Shown piece after piece: positions 34,010-43,799 of a stretch of DNA of 64,000 nt. The position numbers and the translations under genes are program-made. Under the pieces are notes generated by a model. It had not been told where the DNA came from and searched no databases. It was given only the letters and a program-made list of their open reading frames with translations. This DNA is from Pseudoxanthomonas sp. 3HH-4 (GTDB lineage Bacteria; Pseudomonadota; Gammaproteobacteria; Xanthomonadales; Xanthomonadaceae), in NCBI RefSeq assembly GCF_006716465.1, contig NZ_VFPB01000006.1, positions 172,002-236,001 on the forward strand. Reading direction: 5' to 3'. Position 1 is the stretch's first letter, and every line of letters starts with the position of its first letter.

Positions 34010-35596
34010 ATGCCGGACATGACCGTTGTCGAACTGTCCCGTCTGCAATTCGCGCTGACGGCGATGTATCACTTCCTTTTCGTGCCGCTGACGCTGGGGC
34101 TGTCCTTCATGATCGCGATCATGGAGAGCGTGTACGTGATGACCGGGCGCGACATCTGGCGACGGATGACGATGTTCTGGGGCACGCTGTTCGGCATCAA
34201 CTTCGCCATGGGCGTGGCCACCGGCATCGTCATGGAGTTCCAGTTCGGCATGAACTGGTCCTACTACAGCCACTACGTCGGCGACATCTTCGGCGCACCG
34301 CTGGCCATCGAAGGGCTGATGGCGTTCTTCCTGGAAGCGACCTTCATCGGCCTGTTCTTCTTCGGCTGGGACAAGCTGTCGCGCGTGAAGCACCTGATGG
34401 TGACCTGGCTGGTGGCGCTGGGCACCAACTTCTCGGCCCTGTGGATCCTGATCGCCAACGGCTGGATGCAGTACCCGGTCGGCGCCGAATTCAATCCCGT
34501 CACCATGCGGATGGAAGTCACCGACTTCGCGGCCGTGCTGTTCAATCCGGTGGCGCAGGCCAAGTTCGTGCACACCGTCAGCGCGGGTTACGTGCTGGGC
34601 GCGGTGTTCGTGATGTCGATCAGCGCGTTCTACCTGCTGCGTGGACGCCACGCGGACCTCGCCAAACGCTCGATGGCGGTGGCGGCCAGCTTCGGCCTGG
34701 CTGCGGCGCTGTCGGTGGTGGTGCTGGGCGACGAGAGCGGCTACGTGGCCGGCGAGAACCAGAAGATGAAGCTGGCCGCCATCGAGGCGATGTGGGAGAC
34801 CGAGCCGGCGCCGGCGGGATTCACCGCCTTTGCGATTCCCGACCAGGAAGCACGCGCCAACCGGTACGCCGTGCACATCCCGTGGGTGATGGGCCTGATC
34901 GGCACGCGCTCGTTCAACACCGAGATCCCCGGCATCGGGGAGCTGGTAGAACGCGCCGAGGGCCGCATCCGCAACGGACAACTGGCCTACGCGGCGCTGC
35001 AGCAGCTGCGCGCCAACCGCGAGGATGTGCAGGCGAAGGCGGTGTTCGACCAGCACTGGCGCGACATGGGCTATGCGCTGCTGCTGAAGCGCTACCGCGA
35101 GGATATCGGCAGCGCCACCGACGCGGAGATCACGCGCGCCGCCGCCGACACCATCCCGCGCGTGGCGCCGCTGTTCTGGAGTTTCCGCCTGATGGCGGGC
35201 ATCGGCTTCTACTTCATCGCGTTCTTCGCGCTGGCGTTCTGGCTGGCGACGGTGCAGAAGCTCGACAGGTACCCGTGGTTCCTGAAGCTGGCGCTCTATA
35301 GCCTGCCGCTGCCGTGGCTGGCGATCGAAGCCGGCTGGCTGATCGCCGAGTACGGACGGCAGCCCTGGGCCATCGATGGCGTGCTGCCGACCTTCATGGC
35401 CGCCTCGGGACTGCAACTGCACCAGGTCGTCATCTCGCTCAGCGGTTTCGTGCTGGTCTACACCACGCTGGCGGTCATCGACGTATACCTGCTGCGCAAA
35501 GTGATCCTGAAAGGCCCGGATGACGTGCCCGGTGGCGAACGACGACCCGACCAGGCCGGTACGCCGCTGGCACCCGCGTCCACGACCATGGCCTGA
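34010..35596 (+). CDS. cydA: Cytochrome bd quinol oxidase subunit I
   Basis: CydA carries haems b558, b595 and d and oxidises quinol at very low oxygen. The 528 residues are close to E. coli CydA (522). Haem ligands are seen in the first helix (ALTAMYHFLF), in AKFVHTVSAGY and at the Met of FRLMAG. The quinol-site block is IAEYGRQPWAIDG. The Q-loop region is long, as in the bd-I type. GGGAGC upstream serves as ribosome site. First gene of cydABX, divergent from ccoN. Confidence 0.97.
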   Translation: MPDMTVVELSRLQFALTAMYHFLFVPLTLGLSFMIAIMESVYVMTGRDIWRRMTMFWGTLFGINFAMGVATGIVMEFQFGMNWSYYSHYVGDIFGAPLAIEGLMAFFLEATFIGLFFFGWDKLSRVKHLMVTWLVALGTNFSALWILIANGWMQYPVGAEFNPVTMRMEVTDFAAVLFNPVAQAKFVHTVSAGYVLGAVFVMSISAFYLLRGRHADLAKRSMAVAASFGLAAALSVVVLGDESGYVAGENQKMKLAAIEAMWETEPAPAGFTAFAIPDQEARANRYAVHIPWVMGLIGTRSFNTEIPGIGELVERAEGRIRNGQLAYAALQQLRANREDVQAKAVFDQHWRDMGYALLLKRYREDIGSATDAEITRAAADTIPRVAPLFWSFRLMAGIGFYFIAFFALAFWLATVQKLDRYPWFLKLALYSLPLPWLAIEAGWLIAEYGRQPWAIDGVLPTFMAASGLQLHQVVISLSGFVLVYTTLAVIDVYLLRKVILKGPDDVPGGERRPDQAGTPLAPASTTMA

Positions 35597-35608
35597 CAGG
35601 AGGACGAC

Positions 35609-36757
35609 ATGGACACGATTCCCCTCGACTACCCCACCCTGCGCCTGATCTGGTGGCTGCTGCTGGGCATCCTGCTGATCGGCTTCGCCGTGATGGACGG
35701 TTTCGACCTGGGCGTCGGCACGTTGCTGCCGGCCGTGGCGCGCACCGATGCCGAGCGACGGCTGGTGTTGAACGTGGTGGGCCCGGTATGGGAAGGCAAC
35801 CAGGTGTGGCTGATCCTGGGCGGTGGCGCGATCTTCGCGGCGTTCCCGGCGTTGTACGCGGTCAGCTTCTCGGGCTTCTACCTGGCGATGTTCCTGATCC
35901 TGTTCGCACTGATCCTGCGGCCGGTCGGCTTCAAGTTCCGCAGCAAGGTCGAAGACCGGCGCTGGCGGGCGGTGTGGGACTGGGCATTGTTCGTCGGCGG
36001 CTTCGTGCCGGCGCTGGTGTTCGGCGTGGCGATGGGCAACGTGTTGCTGGGCGTGCCGTTCCATTTCGACGACACGCTGCGCATCCATTATTCCGGCGGC
36101 TTCTTCGGTCTGCTGTCGCCGTTCGCGGTGCTGTGCGGCCTGGTCAGCGTCGCCATGCTGGTGGCCCATGGCGCCAGCATGCTGGTGATCAAGACGGACG
36201 GACCGGTGGCGCTGCGTGCGCGCCGCTTCGGCGCGGTGTCGGCGGTGGCGACGGCGGTGTTGTTCGTGCTGGCTGGCGTGTGGGTGGCGAAGGGCGTGGA
36301 CGGTTATGCCGTGGTCGGGGCCGCCGTGACCGACGCCGCATCCAATCCGTTGTTCAAGCAGGTAACCAGTGCGCGCGGCGGCTGGATGGCCAACTACCAG
36401 GCCATGCCCTGGACCTGGCTCCTCCCGGTACTGGGCGTGGCGGGGTCATTGGCTGCGGCGGCGCTGTTGCGCGCCGGGCGCGGCATGGCGGCGTTCCTCG
36501 CCTCCGCGCTCGCCATCACCGGCATCATCCTGACCGAAGGCTTGGCGGTGTTCCCGTTCCTGCTGCCGTCCTCCTCCCATCCCGCCTCGAGCCTGACGCT
36601 GTGGGATGCGTCTTCCAGCCACCTGACGCTGTTCGTGATGCTGGTGGCTACCGTCGTGTTCCTGCCGCTGGTGCTGCTGTACACCGCCTGGGTTTACCGC
36701 GTGCTGCGCGGCAAGGTGAGCCCGGAAAGCCTGGAACAGAACCACAACGCCTACTGA
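35609..36757 (+). CDS. cydB: Cytochrome bd quinol oxidase subunit II
   Basis: The 382-residue protein has eight or more membrane helices. It opens with the family pattern [13 protein letters not shown] and [20 protein letters not shown]. CydB forms the heterodimer with CydA. AGGAGGAC lies 4 bases before the ATG, a strong ribosome site, and cydA ends 12 bases upstream. Confidence 0.97.
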   Translation: MDTIPLDYPTLRLIWWLLLGILLIGFAVMDGFDLGVGTLLPAVARTDAERRLVLNVVGPVWEGNQVWLILGGGAIFAAFPALYAVSFSGFYLAMFLILFALILRPVGFKFRSKVEDRRWRAVWDWALFVGGFVPALVFGVAMGNVLLGVPFHFDDTLRIHYSGGFFGLLSPFAVLCGLVSVAMLVAHGASMLVIKTDGPVALRARRFGAVSAVATAVLFVLAGVWVAKGVDGYAVVGAAVTDAASNPLFKQVTSARGGWMANYQAMPWTWLLPVLGVAGSLAAAALLRAGRGMAAFLASALAITGIILTEGLAVFPFLLPSSSHPASSLTLWDASSSHLTLFVMLVATVVFLPLVLLYTAWVYRVLRGKVSPESLEQNHNAY

Positions 36758-36767
36758 GGAACGCACC

Positions 36768-36887
36768 ATGTGGTACTTCTCCTGGATACTCGGCGTCAGC
36801 CTCGCGGCCAGCTTCGCCATCCTAAATGGCATGTGGTACGAGATGCGCGAGAACGACCGCGCCAACGAAGGCGGCGGCGCGACGTGA
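36768..36887 (+). CDS. cydX: Cytochrome bd small subunit CydX
   Basis: The 39-residue protein begins MWYFSWILGVSLAASFAI, matching the CydX/YbgT start MWYFAWILG of E. coli, and has one membrane helix plus a charged tail. It stabilises the haem d site. It follows cydB by 10 bases and ends 6 bases before the convergent GH43 gene, with no terminator between. Confidence 0.93.
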   Translation: MWYFSWILGVSLAASFAILNGMWYEMRENDRANEGGGAT

Positions 36888-36893
36888 CGCGCC

Positions 36894-38504
36894 TCAGGCG
36901 AGCGCGCGGTAGCGGAAGTCGCTGAACTCGACCGCGCCCTTGCCGGCGCTGTAGAGCGCCAGCCGGAGACTGAGGAAACCGCCGAACACGTTGTGGTGCA
37001 GGCCGGAGACTTCCATCCGCGTGTCCAGTCGCGTCCATGTGCGGCCATCGTCGTGCGAGTGGTGCCAGGTCACCACGTGGTCGTCGCTCGTCAAGCGGAT
37101 GCGTACGCGCCGGGTCGGCATCGATTGTCGCGCCCAGGTCTGTTCTTCGGCGTACTGGAACACGCGCAATCCCGTCGGTGTGAAGCCGAGCCCGACGAAG
37201 GCCTTCGGGTTGTAGAACAGCAGCAGGCCGCCTTCGCCGCCATCGATCAGCGTCGCCGTGACCTCGGCCTGGTAGGCGCGATCGCCGACGATGCAGGCCA
37301 ACGGGCTGCCATCGGCAGGCGAAGTGCCGGCGCCGGCGAGGCGGAGCGATTGCGTCCCATAGCGGATGCGCTGCATCTCCTCAGGCCGAGGCGCGTGGAA
37401 GGCCCATTGCGTGCCGAGCCGGTCGATCGAGAAATCATCGGACAGCGCGACACCGGCAATGCCGACTTTGCCAACCCCTGGAGCAAGCAACGGTTTCGAC
37501 AGATCGCCGCCACGCGCATGGAACCAGCCGTCTTCCGTCCACTCGATCGGCTCCAGCAGCGTCTGCCGCCCGAGCGTGCGGTACCCATTCTCGTACCCGT
37601 GGTAGACCATCCAGCTGTCGCCGGCAGGACCGTCGACCAGCGTCGCGTGTCCGCGCGACCACCAGGGTTCGGCATCGTCCTGCGTGCGCACCAGCGGGTT
37701 GTGCGGGCAGTGTTCCCATGGGCCGTGGATCGAACGCGAACGTGCGGCGATCACCATGTGGCCGGTCACCGGGCCGGCGGTGCCGCCGACGGCGGTAACG
37801 AGATAGAACCAGTCGCCGCGGCGCGTCAGCTTGGGGCCTTCCGGTGCGAAGTTTTCGGTGATCCAGTCGTCCGGGTAACGCCACGGGCTGTACGCATGCT
37901 CCAGCGCCCCGTCGGTCGCCAGGCCATCGTCGGTGAGCCGCACCTTGCGGATGCCGTTGACGAAAAGATAGCGCCGACCGTCTTCGCCGACTGCGTGGCC
38001 GGGATCGATGCAGCCATCGATATGCAGGTCGACCGGTTCGCTCCAGGGGCCACGGATGTCCTTGGCCCAGGTGACGTGGATCTTCCAGGCCCCGCCTTTC
38101 GCCAGGGAAGGCAGGTAAATGAAATAGCGATCGCCGTGCTTGCAGAGATCGACGGCCCAGACCGTGCCGACATGCTTGTGCAATGCGGGCCCGAGCGGTG
38201 TCCAGTTGACCAGGTCGGTCGAATGCCAGATCACCAGGCCGGGATAGGCATCGAACGACGAGAACGTCATGTAGTAGTCGTCGCCATCCTTGAGGATCGT
38301 GGGATCCGGACGGTCGCCCGCGACGATGGGATTGAGATAGGTGCCGTCGCCGAGATCGGCCTTGCGCTGGCCTTCGATGCCGGTGGCGTGCGGTGGCAGC
38401 GTTGCCCCGCATGCGCTCGCCACACTGACACGCGAGGACAGCGGCCAGGCGACCAGTCCCGCGAACCCGGCCTTGAACAATCCGCGACGCGAGGTACCCG
38501 ACAT
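36894..38504 (-). CDS. Tat-exported GH43 family glycoside hydrolase
   Basis: GH43 enzymes release L-arabinose or D-xylose from hemicellulose. The 536-residue protein starts at ATG 38504 (GGGAG upstream) and has a twin-arginine signal (SRRGLFKAGFAG). The five-bladed propeller begins with the catalytic-base block DRPDPTILKDGD, continues with CIDPGHAVGEDG, and has the likely general acid in ENFAPEGPKL. The C-terminal ~190 residues form a beta-sandwich. It is the last gene of the galactonate/GH43 operon, 22 bases after the second GH43 gene. Exact substrate (arabinofuranoside or xyloside) cannot be told from sequence. Confidence 0.88.
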   Translation of the reverse strand: MSGTSRRGLFKAGFAGLVAWPLSSRVSVASACGATLPPHATGIEGQRKADLGDGTYLNPIVAGDRPDPTILKDGDDYYMTFSSFDAYPGLVIWHSTDLVNWTPLGPALHKHVGTVWAVDLCKHGDRYFIYLPSLAKGGAWKIHVTWAKDIRGPWSEPVDLHIDGCIDPGHAVGEDGRRYLFVNGIRKVRLTDDGLATDGALEHAYSPWRYPDDWITENFAPEGPKLTRRGDWFYLVTAVGGTAGPVTGHMVIAARSRSIHGPWEHCPHNPLVRTQDDAEPWWSRGHATLVDGPAGDSWMVYHGYENGYRTLGRQTLLEPIEWTEDGWFHARGGDLSKPLLAPGVGKVGIAGVALSDDFSIDRLGTQWAFHAPRPEEMQRIRYGTQSLRLAGAGTSPADGSPLACIVGDRAYQAEVTATLIDGGEGGLLLFYNPKAFVGLGFTPTGLRVFQYAEEQTWARQSMPTRRVRIRLTSDDHVVTWHHSHDDGRTWTRLDTRMEVSGLHHNVFGGFLSLRLALYSAGKGAVEFSDFRYRALA

Positions 38505-38526
38505 GCGAACTCCCGTGATGGCGCGG

Positions 38527-40200
38527 TCAGCGACGGACGGCGTAGGGTCCGAACGTGTTGCCGATGAAGCCGCCGGCCTTGTCCGCACTCAGCAGGCTTG
38601 CGTCCAGGTCGGTCGCGACGGATATCCACTCGCCTGATGCCAGCGCGTAGTCGGCATCCAGGCGCGGGCCGTCGAGGCGGAAGCGCAGCGTGATCGGCAT
38701 GGCTTTCGCATCCAGCGGCATGCGTGCCAGCCGTTCGCCTTCCGTCGCGCCATCGCGGCTGCTGCGCCGGTACAGCGACACCGACATGCCGCGCGCGTCG
38801 CGTTCGACACCGAGCACGTAGTGGCCGTACTCGTTCTGGATCAGCGCGAGTCCGGCCAGCTCCCCGGGCGCGGGATCGAACGAGGTGATCGTCGTCTCCA
38901 GTGTGGCGTTGTGGTGTTGCAGGCGGTGCGCGACGTAGGACGGCTGGCCGGGGGTGGCGCCGAATCCACCGAGCGGCATCGTGCCGGGCGAGAGTGCCAG
39001 ACCCTGTGCGCCGAGGGTGTACCACCTCGTCTTCGGCGGATGCAGCGTCATCCACGACAGCGGCAGCGCCGGCGCATCGAAGCGCTCCGTCCATTCGATC
39101 GGCCCACTGGTCGGTAGCGGCTGCGCATTGCGCGGCAGGTCCGGGCGCTTCACGACCATCGGCACGCGCTCGCCACGCGGCAGGATCACCGGCCAGCCGT
39201 CCTTCCACGTGACCGGCAGCAGGAAGGTCTCGCGGCCCAGGTTGTACTGGTTGCCACGGTACGGCCGCGTGGCAAGGAAGACCGCCCACCAGGAGCCGTC
39301 CTTCAGCTGCACGAACTGCGCGTGGCCTGTGGACGTCACCGGATCGGGACGTTTCGGGTCGAGATCACGCTGGGTCAACGACGGGTTGCCGGGGAACGCT
39401 TCGTACGGCCCCGTCAGCTTGCGGCTGCGCCAGGCCATCTGCGCATGCTGCTCGCCGGTGCCGCCCTCGGCGGCGGTCAGGTAATACCAGCCGTCGTGCT
39501 TGAAGATGTGCGGCCCTTCGATATGCTCGGGATTCGTCGACGGATCCGCCCCGCCATCCACCAGCAGGATGCGTCCGCCCACGCGCTCGCGCTTGTCGAA
39601 GTCGAAGCGCTGCAGCCAGACCGCGCGATGGCCGTCATAGCGCAGCTTTCCATCGGGCACGTCGTTGTGAACCACCCACGCGCTGCCATCGTCATCGAAG
39701 AACAGCGAGGGATCGATGCCGCTGACGCCGAGCCAGATCGGGTCGGACCACGGGCCGGCTGGATTTTCTGCCGTCACCACGAAGTTGCCGCGGTCGCAGT
39801 AGAAGCAGGTGTTGGCGATGTAGAAGGTGCCGTCGTGGTGGGCGAGGGTGGCGGCGAACAGGCCGCGCGTCAGTTCCTCCTTGTCGCCGTAGTGGATCTG
39901 GTCCGGGCGATGGATCGCATTGCCGATCTGCGTCCACGACACCAGGTCGGTGCTGTGGAAGACCGGCAGGCCGGGGAAATAACCGAAGGTCGAGGTGACG
40001 AGATAGAAGTCGTCGCCGACGCGGATGGCGGACGGGTCCGGATAGAAGCCGGCGACCACCGGGTTGCGGAACTGCGTGGCATCGACGGAGGGGCCACCGT
40101 CGTCGCCGGCATAGCGGACCTCGCGGAAGACGGCGTCCCCCGCCCATGCGGACGCCATCGAAAGAATGCCCATCACCGCCAGTGCGCAACGCGTCAACAT
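38527..40200 (-). CDS. Secreted GH43 beta-xylosidase/alpha-arabinofuranosidase with C-terminal beta-sandwich
   Basis: The 557-residue protein starts at ATG 40200 (AGGAAG upstream) with a Sec signal peptide (cleavage near AWA-G). The propeller carries the catalytic base in FYPDPSAIRVGD, the pKa-modulating Asp in SGIDPSLFFDDDG and the general acid in EGPHIFKHDGWYYL. Residues ~350-557 match the two-domain XynB-type C-terminal concanavalin-like module. Side-chain arabinose or xylose is the likely product. It sits in the galactose-catabolic operon, which ties side-chain removal to sugar use. Confidence 0.9.
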   Translation of the reverse strand: MLTRCALAVMGILSMASAWAGDAVFREVRYAGDDGGPSVDATQFRNPVVAGFYPDPSAIRVGDDFYLVTSTFGYFPGLPVFHSTDLVSWTQIGNAIHRPDQIHYGDKEELTRGLFAATLAHHDGTFYIANTCFYCDRGNFVVTAENPAGPWSDPIWLGVSGIDPSLFFDDDGSAWVVHNDVPDGKLRYDGHRAVWLQRFDFDKRERVGGRILLVDGGADPSTNPEHIEGPHIFKHDGWYYLTAAEGGTGEQHAQMAWRSRKLTGPYEAFPGNPSLTQRDLDPKRPDPVTSTGHAQFVQLKDGSWWAVFLATRPYRGNQYNLGRETFLLPVTWKDGWPVILPRGERVPMVVKRPDLPRNAQPLPTSGPIEWTERFDAPALPLSWMTLHPPKTRWYTLGAQGLALSPGTMPLGGFGATPGQPSYVAHRLQHHNATLETTITSFDPAPGELAGLALIQNEYGHYVLGVERDARGMSVSLYRRSSRDGATEGERLARMPLDAKAMPITLRFRLDGPRLDADYALASGEWISVATDLDASLLSADKAGGFIGNTFGPYAVRR

Positions 40201-40211
40201 GGTCTGCTTCC

Positions 40212-41123
40212 TCAAGTGGTGGTGGCGGCGCTCGTGCGCCGTGACCACAGCGCATGCAGGCCGCGTGCGGCCAGGTCTTCGGGGTGTCGCTGCACGCCGA
40301 TGCCCAGCGTAGTGAGCGCGTGCGCGTACGACGCCAGCAGGCGGTCGTTGCCGACCAGATGCACCTGTGCAGGACGCGGCGCATGCGAGAACAGGCCCGA
40401 CGCGCGCAGCTCATGGCCGATCAGCAGGCCGGACAGATACGACGGCAGCGCCGGCTCGGCGAGCTGCTGGAACAGACCGGTGGTGCGTACGCCGAACAGA
40501 TGGTGCAGCAGGCCGCCCGCATCCGCGCTGCGCTTGAGGCCGGCATCGAACGCATAGCCGTCGAAGCGCACGTCGCCGACCGGCATCAGTCGCCCCAGGA
40601 TGCTGTGCTGGCGCAGGACCGCATAAAGCTCGCCGGTCATCGCGGTCGCGATCCGCTGCACCCTGCCATCGCGCACCGTGACCCACTTGCTGTGCGTCCC
40701 GGGCAGGCAGACCAGGTGCGTGCCGCCGGGCAGCACGTCCAGTAATGCCGCCAGTTGCGTCTCTTCGCCGCGCATCACGTCGGGCACGGTGTCGGAATCG
40801 TTGTCGCGCAATCCCGGCACCAGCCACAGCGCCCGGTCGTCGAAGCCCGGAGGCTGGAAGCGCTGCATGCCCAGCGCCAGCGCATGGTTGCCGGCAGGGC
40901 AGGGCAAGTAAGGCATTTCGTGCCAGCCGCCGCGACCGCCGACCATCCCGCACAGCAGGACATCGGTGTCGTCCCAGCCTGCGATCTCCTGCGCCAGCAC
41001 GTCGCCGAAGCGTCCGCCGCAGGCCATCACGCCGTGATCGCTGCGACGGCGCTCGCGGACCTGGCCATCTTCGGCCATGCGGTACAGGCGCAGCGTGCTC
41101 GTGCCCCAGTCGACGGCGATCAT
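40212..41123 (-). CDS. dgoK: 2-dehydro-3-deoxygalactonokinase
   Basis: DgoK phosphorylates 2-keto-3-deoxygalactonate in the De Ley-Doudoroff galactose pathway. The 303-residue protein starts at ATG 41123 (MIAVDWGTSTLRLYRM), an N-terminal ATP-binding loop typical of DgoK. GTHSKWVTVRDG and MTGELYAVLRQHSILGRL are diagnostic blocks. It overlaps the lactonase gene by four bases and precedes the GH43 gene by 11 bases. Confidence 0.93.
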   Translation of the reverse strand: MIAVDWGTSTLRLYRMAEDGQVRERRRSDHGVMACGGRFGDVLAQEIAGWDDTDVLLCGMVGGRGGWHEMPYLPCPAGNHALALGMQRFQPPGFDDRALWLVPGLRDNDSDTVPDVMRGEETQLAALLDVLPGGTHLVCLPGTHSKWVTVRDGRVQRIATAMTGELYAVLRQHSILGRLMPVGDVRFDGYAFDAGLKRSADAGGLLHHLFGVRTTGLFQQLAEPALPSYLSGLLIGHELRASGLFSHAPRPAQVHLVGNDRLLASYAHALTTLGIGVQRHPEDLAARGLHALWSRRTSAATTT

Positions 41124-42019
41124 GGCAGCCGCACCCGGTCGATATCGCGGGCGAGACGACGTTCGTTGCGATGGGCGAACACGCCTCCCGACAACGGATG
41201 CGTCGCCAGCGCAGCAGCGTCCAGTCCTACGCGCGCGCTGGTGACATACAGCAGGTCGTCGCGCAGCGTGCAGCAGGACGGTTGCGATGCCGGCACCCGG
41301 ACGATGCGGTCGATCCGGCCATCCGGCAGGTAGCGCACCACGCGGCCCGCTCCCCACTGTGCATTCCACACCGCGCCTTCGGCATCGACGATGGAGCCAT
41401 CCGGCTCCGCGCCCGCCAGGTCGAGGTCGACGAACACCGCGATGTCGGACACGCTTGCGGTGGCCGCGTCGTACCGGCAATGCAGGATCCGCGGCGTCAC
41501 CGAGTCGCAGAAGTACATCCGCGTGCCGCTGGCATCGAAGCAGATCGAATTCGGGATGGCGGCGCGCGGCAGCGCGAGTTCACGCAGTCCATGCGCGGCC
41601 GTGTACTGGTGGAAGCGGCCGGTCGGACGCAGGTCGGCGTGTCCGCTCTTCGTGCCGAACACGAAGCCCCGGTGGCGATCCGCGCGGCCGTCATTGATGC
41701 GGGTCATCGGGTCGTCGGCTTCGACGTCGGCCAGCTTCTCGAGGGAGAGCTCGCGGCTGGACAGCTGCGCTTCGACATCGCTCGCGTACAGGCCCTTGGC
41801 CAGGCCCAGCAGCAGGCGTCCGTCTTCGCCCAGTGCCAGGCAGCCGAGCGGGGCGGGCAGCGACCAGGTATGCGTGTGCCCGCTGTCGGGGTCGTGCCGC
41901 CACAGTTCGGCGGCGAGGATGTCGGTCCAGTACAGGACGCGCCGGCGATCGCACCACAGGATGCCTTCGCCCAGCGTGCAGCGGCTGTCGACGGCCAGGG
42001 TCGCCAGCGCCGTCGTCAC
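41120..42019 (-). CDS. SMP-30/gluconolactonase-family sugar lactonase
   Basis: The enzyme should open the galactono- (or arabino-) lactone made by the neighbouring dehydrogenase. I use GTG 42019, four bases after dgoD, giving 299 residues; ATG 42046 would overlap dgoD by 23 bases. The six-bladed propeller has the metal ligands of SMP-30: Glu in TLGEGILW, Asn in AIPNSICFD and Asp in GSIVDAEGAVWNA. Context with dgoD, dgoA and dgoK makes D-galactonolactone the likely substrate. Confidence 0.88.
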   Translation of the reverse strand: MTTALATLAVDSRCTLGEGILWCDRRRVLYWTDILAAELWRHDPDSGHTHTWSLPAPLGCLALGEDGRLLLGLAKGLYASDVEAQLSSRELSLEKLADVEADDPMTRINDGRADRHRGFVFGTKSGHADLRPTGRFHQYTAAHGLRELALPRAAIPNSICFDASGTRMYFCDSVTPRILHCRYDAATASVSDIAVFVDLDLAGAEPDGSIVDAEGAVWNAQWGAGRVVRYLPDGRIDRIVRVPASQPSCCTLRDDLLYVTSARVGLDAAALATHPLSGGVFAHRNERRLARDIDRVRLP

Positions 42020-42023
42020 GGCG

Positions 42024-43175
42024 TCACCACTCGGCCACGCTGCCATCGGCGTGCCGCCACAGCGGATTGCGCCAGCGCGGCGGTTGCCGGCTCGCTTCGA
42101 CCAGGCGGGCTTCGTCGATCTCCACGCCCAGGCCCGGTTTCGGCAACGCGACGATGCTGCCGGTGTCGTCGCAGCGGAAATCCTCCTTGTTGAGCACGTA
42201 GTCCAGCAGGTCCGCGCCCGTGTTGTAGTGGATGCCGATGCTCTGCTCCTGCAGCATCGCGTTGTGGCTGACGAAATCCACCTGCAGGCACGCGGCCAGC
42301 GCCACCGGGCCCAGCGGGCAGTGCGGCGCCAGCGCCACGTCGTGTGCTTCGGCCATTGCCGCGATCTTCACGCATTCGGTAATGCCGCCGGCGTGCGACA
42401 GGTCGGGCTGCAGGATCGCCAGGCCGCCGGCCGCGAGCACCGGCTTGAACTCGGCGCGCGAGTACATGCGCTCGCCCGCGGCCAGCGGAATCGAGGTGGC
42501 ATCCGACAGCGGCCGGTAGTATTCCCACTGTTCGGGCAGCACGGGCTCTTCGACGAACAACGGTTTGAACGGCGCCAGTTCGCGCAGCAGCACGCGCGCC
42601 ATCGGTGCGCTGACGCGGCCGTGGAAGTCGATGCCGAAGTCCACGCGGTCGCCCATCGCTTCGCGGATCGCCGCGACCTTGGCCACCGCGGCGTCGATCG
42701 CGCGCGGGCTGTCGATCAGCTTCAGTTCTTCGGTGCCGTTGAACTTGAACGTGTCGAACCCCAGCGACTGGTACTGCCGCATCTGCGCGACGATGTCGGA
42801 AGGACGGTCGCCACCGACCCAGCGGTAGGTCTTCATGCGGTCACGCACCAGGCCACCGAGCAACTGGTACACCGGCACGCCAAGCGCCTTGCCCTTGATG
42901 TCCCACAACGCCTGGTCGATGCCCGCGATGGCGCTCATCAGGATCGCGCCGCCCCGGTAGAAGCCACCGCGATACAGCACCTGCCACAGGTCGTTGATGC
43001 GCGCCGGATCCTGGCCAACCAGATAGTCGGACAGTTCGTGCACCGCTGCTTCCACCGCGTGCGCGCGACCTTCGATGACCGGCTCGCCCCAGCCGGTCAC
43101 GCCCTCGTCGGTCTCCACCTTGAGGAACAGCCAGCGGGGTGCGGCATGGTAGGTGCTGAGGCGGACGATCTTCAT
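42024..43175 (-). CDS. dgoD: D-galactonate dehydratase
   Basis: DgoD dehydrates D-galactonate to 2-keto-3-deoxygalactonate. The 383-residue protein belongs to the mandelate-racemase group of the enolase superfamily. The metal-binding Asp and catalytic His are in GIDFHGRVS, further metal ligands in VEEPVLPE and AAGERMYSR, and the second catalytic His in [12 protein letters not shown]. Length and motifs match E. coli DgoD (382 residues). It overlaps dgoA by four bases. Confidence 0.95.
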   Translation of the reverse strand: MKIVRLSTYHAAPRWLFLKVETDEGVTGWGEPVIEGRAHAVEAAVHELSDYLVGQDPARINDLWQVLYRGGFYRGGAILMSAIAGIDQALWDIKGKALGVPVYQLLGGLVRDRMKTYRWVGGDRPSDIVAQMRQYQSLGFDTFKFNGTEELKLIDSPRAIDAAVAKVAAIREAMGDRVDFGIDFHGRVSAPMARVLLRELAPFKPLFVEEPVLPEQWEYYRPLSDATSIPLAAGERMYSRAEFKPVLAAGGLAILQPDLSHAGGITECVKIAAMAEAHDVALAPHCPLGPVALAACLQVDFVSHNAMLQEQSIGIHYNTGADLLDYVLNKEDFRCDDTGSIVALPKPGLGVEIDEARLVEASRQPPRWRNPLWRHADGSVAEW

Positions 43176-43795
43176 GCGGCGTGGTCCAGGTAGGCCTGTC
43201 GGAAGCGCCGCGCGTGTTCGCGCGTGCGCTCGACCGGTTGGCCGGGCTTGTAAAGTTCGCCGCCGATGCCGGCGCCCTGACAGCCGGCTGAGAGGTAGCC
43301 GGAGAGGGTGTCGGGCGTGACGCCACCGACGGCGAATAGGGGGACGGGCGGCAGCACGCTGCGCAGTGCGCGCACCAGCGCCGGTCCGTGTACGGAAGCC
43401 GGGAAAAGCTTGAGCATCTGCGCGCCGGCATCGAGTGCGTCGAAGGCTTCGCTCGCGGTGGCGAAGCCGGCCGCCACCTGCAGGCCGTGTTCCACCGCGT
43501 GGCGGATGACCGCCGGACGCGTGTTCGGCGTCACCATCAAGCGGCCGCCGGCCGCCACCAGCGCATCGGCAGACGCCGTGGTCAGCACGGTGCCGGCGCC
43601 GATCATCGCGCGCTGGCCGAAGGCGTCCACGGCGATGCGTACGCTGTGTTCCCAGTCCGGCGAATTGGTCGGTATCTCGATCGCGTCATAGCCTTCCTCC
43701 ACCAGCGCGCCGACATGTGCGGCCACCTCGGCGGGCGTGATGCCACGCAGGATCGCGATCAGCGGCAGGGCGAAGGGGAAGGGGGGGCGGTCCAT
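43172..43795 (-). CDS. dgoA: 2-dehydro-3-deoxy-6-phosphogalactonate aldolase
   Basis: DgoA splits KDPGal into pyruvate and glyceraldehyde-3-phosphate. The 207-residue class-I aldolase starts at ATG 43795 ([19 protein letters not shown]). The Schiff-base Lys is in [10 protein letters not shown], and AILRGITP and the phosphate-site GGVTPDT are conserved. The frame continues upstream to 43870 inside the SDR gene, which I reject. KDPG aldolases are similar, but the neighbours favour galactose. Confidence 0.93.
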   Translation of the reverse strand: MDRPPFPFALPLIAILRGITPAEVAAHVGALVEEGYDAIEIPTNSPDWEHSVRIAVDAFGQRAMIGAGTVLTTASADALVAAGGRLMVTPNTRPAVIRHAVEHGLQVAAGFATASEAFDALDAGAQMLKLFPASVHGPALVRALRSVLPPVPLFAVGGVTPDTLSGYLSAGCQGAGIGGELYKPGQPVERTREHARRFRQAYLDHAA

Positions 43796-43799
43796 GCGC

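Noticed and set aside
33947..36169. 740-residue minus-strand open frame opposite cydA/cydB
   Set aside because: Low-complexity His/Gln/Arg composition, no start context, and the plus strand encodes well-conserved oxidase subunits.
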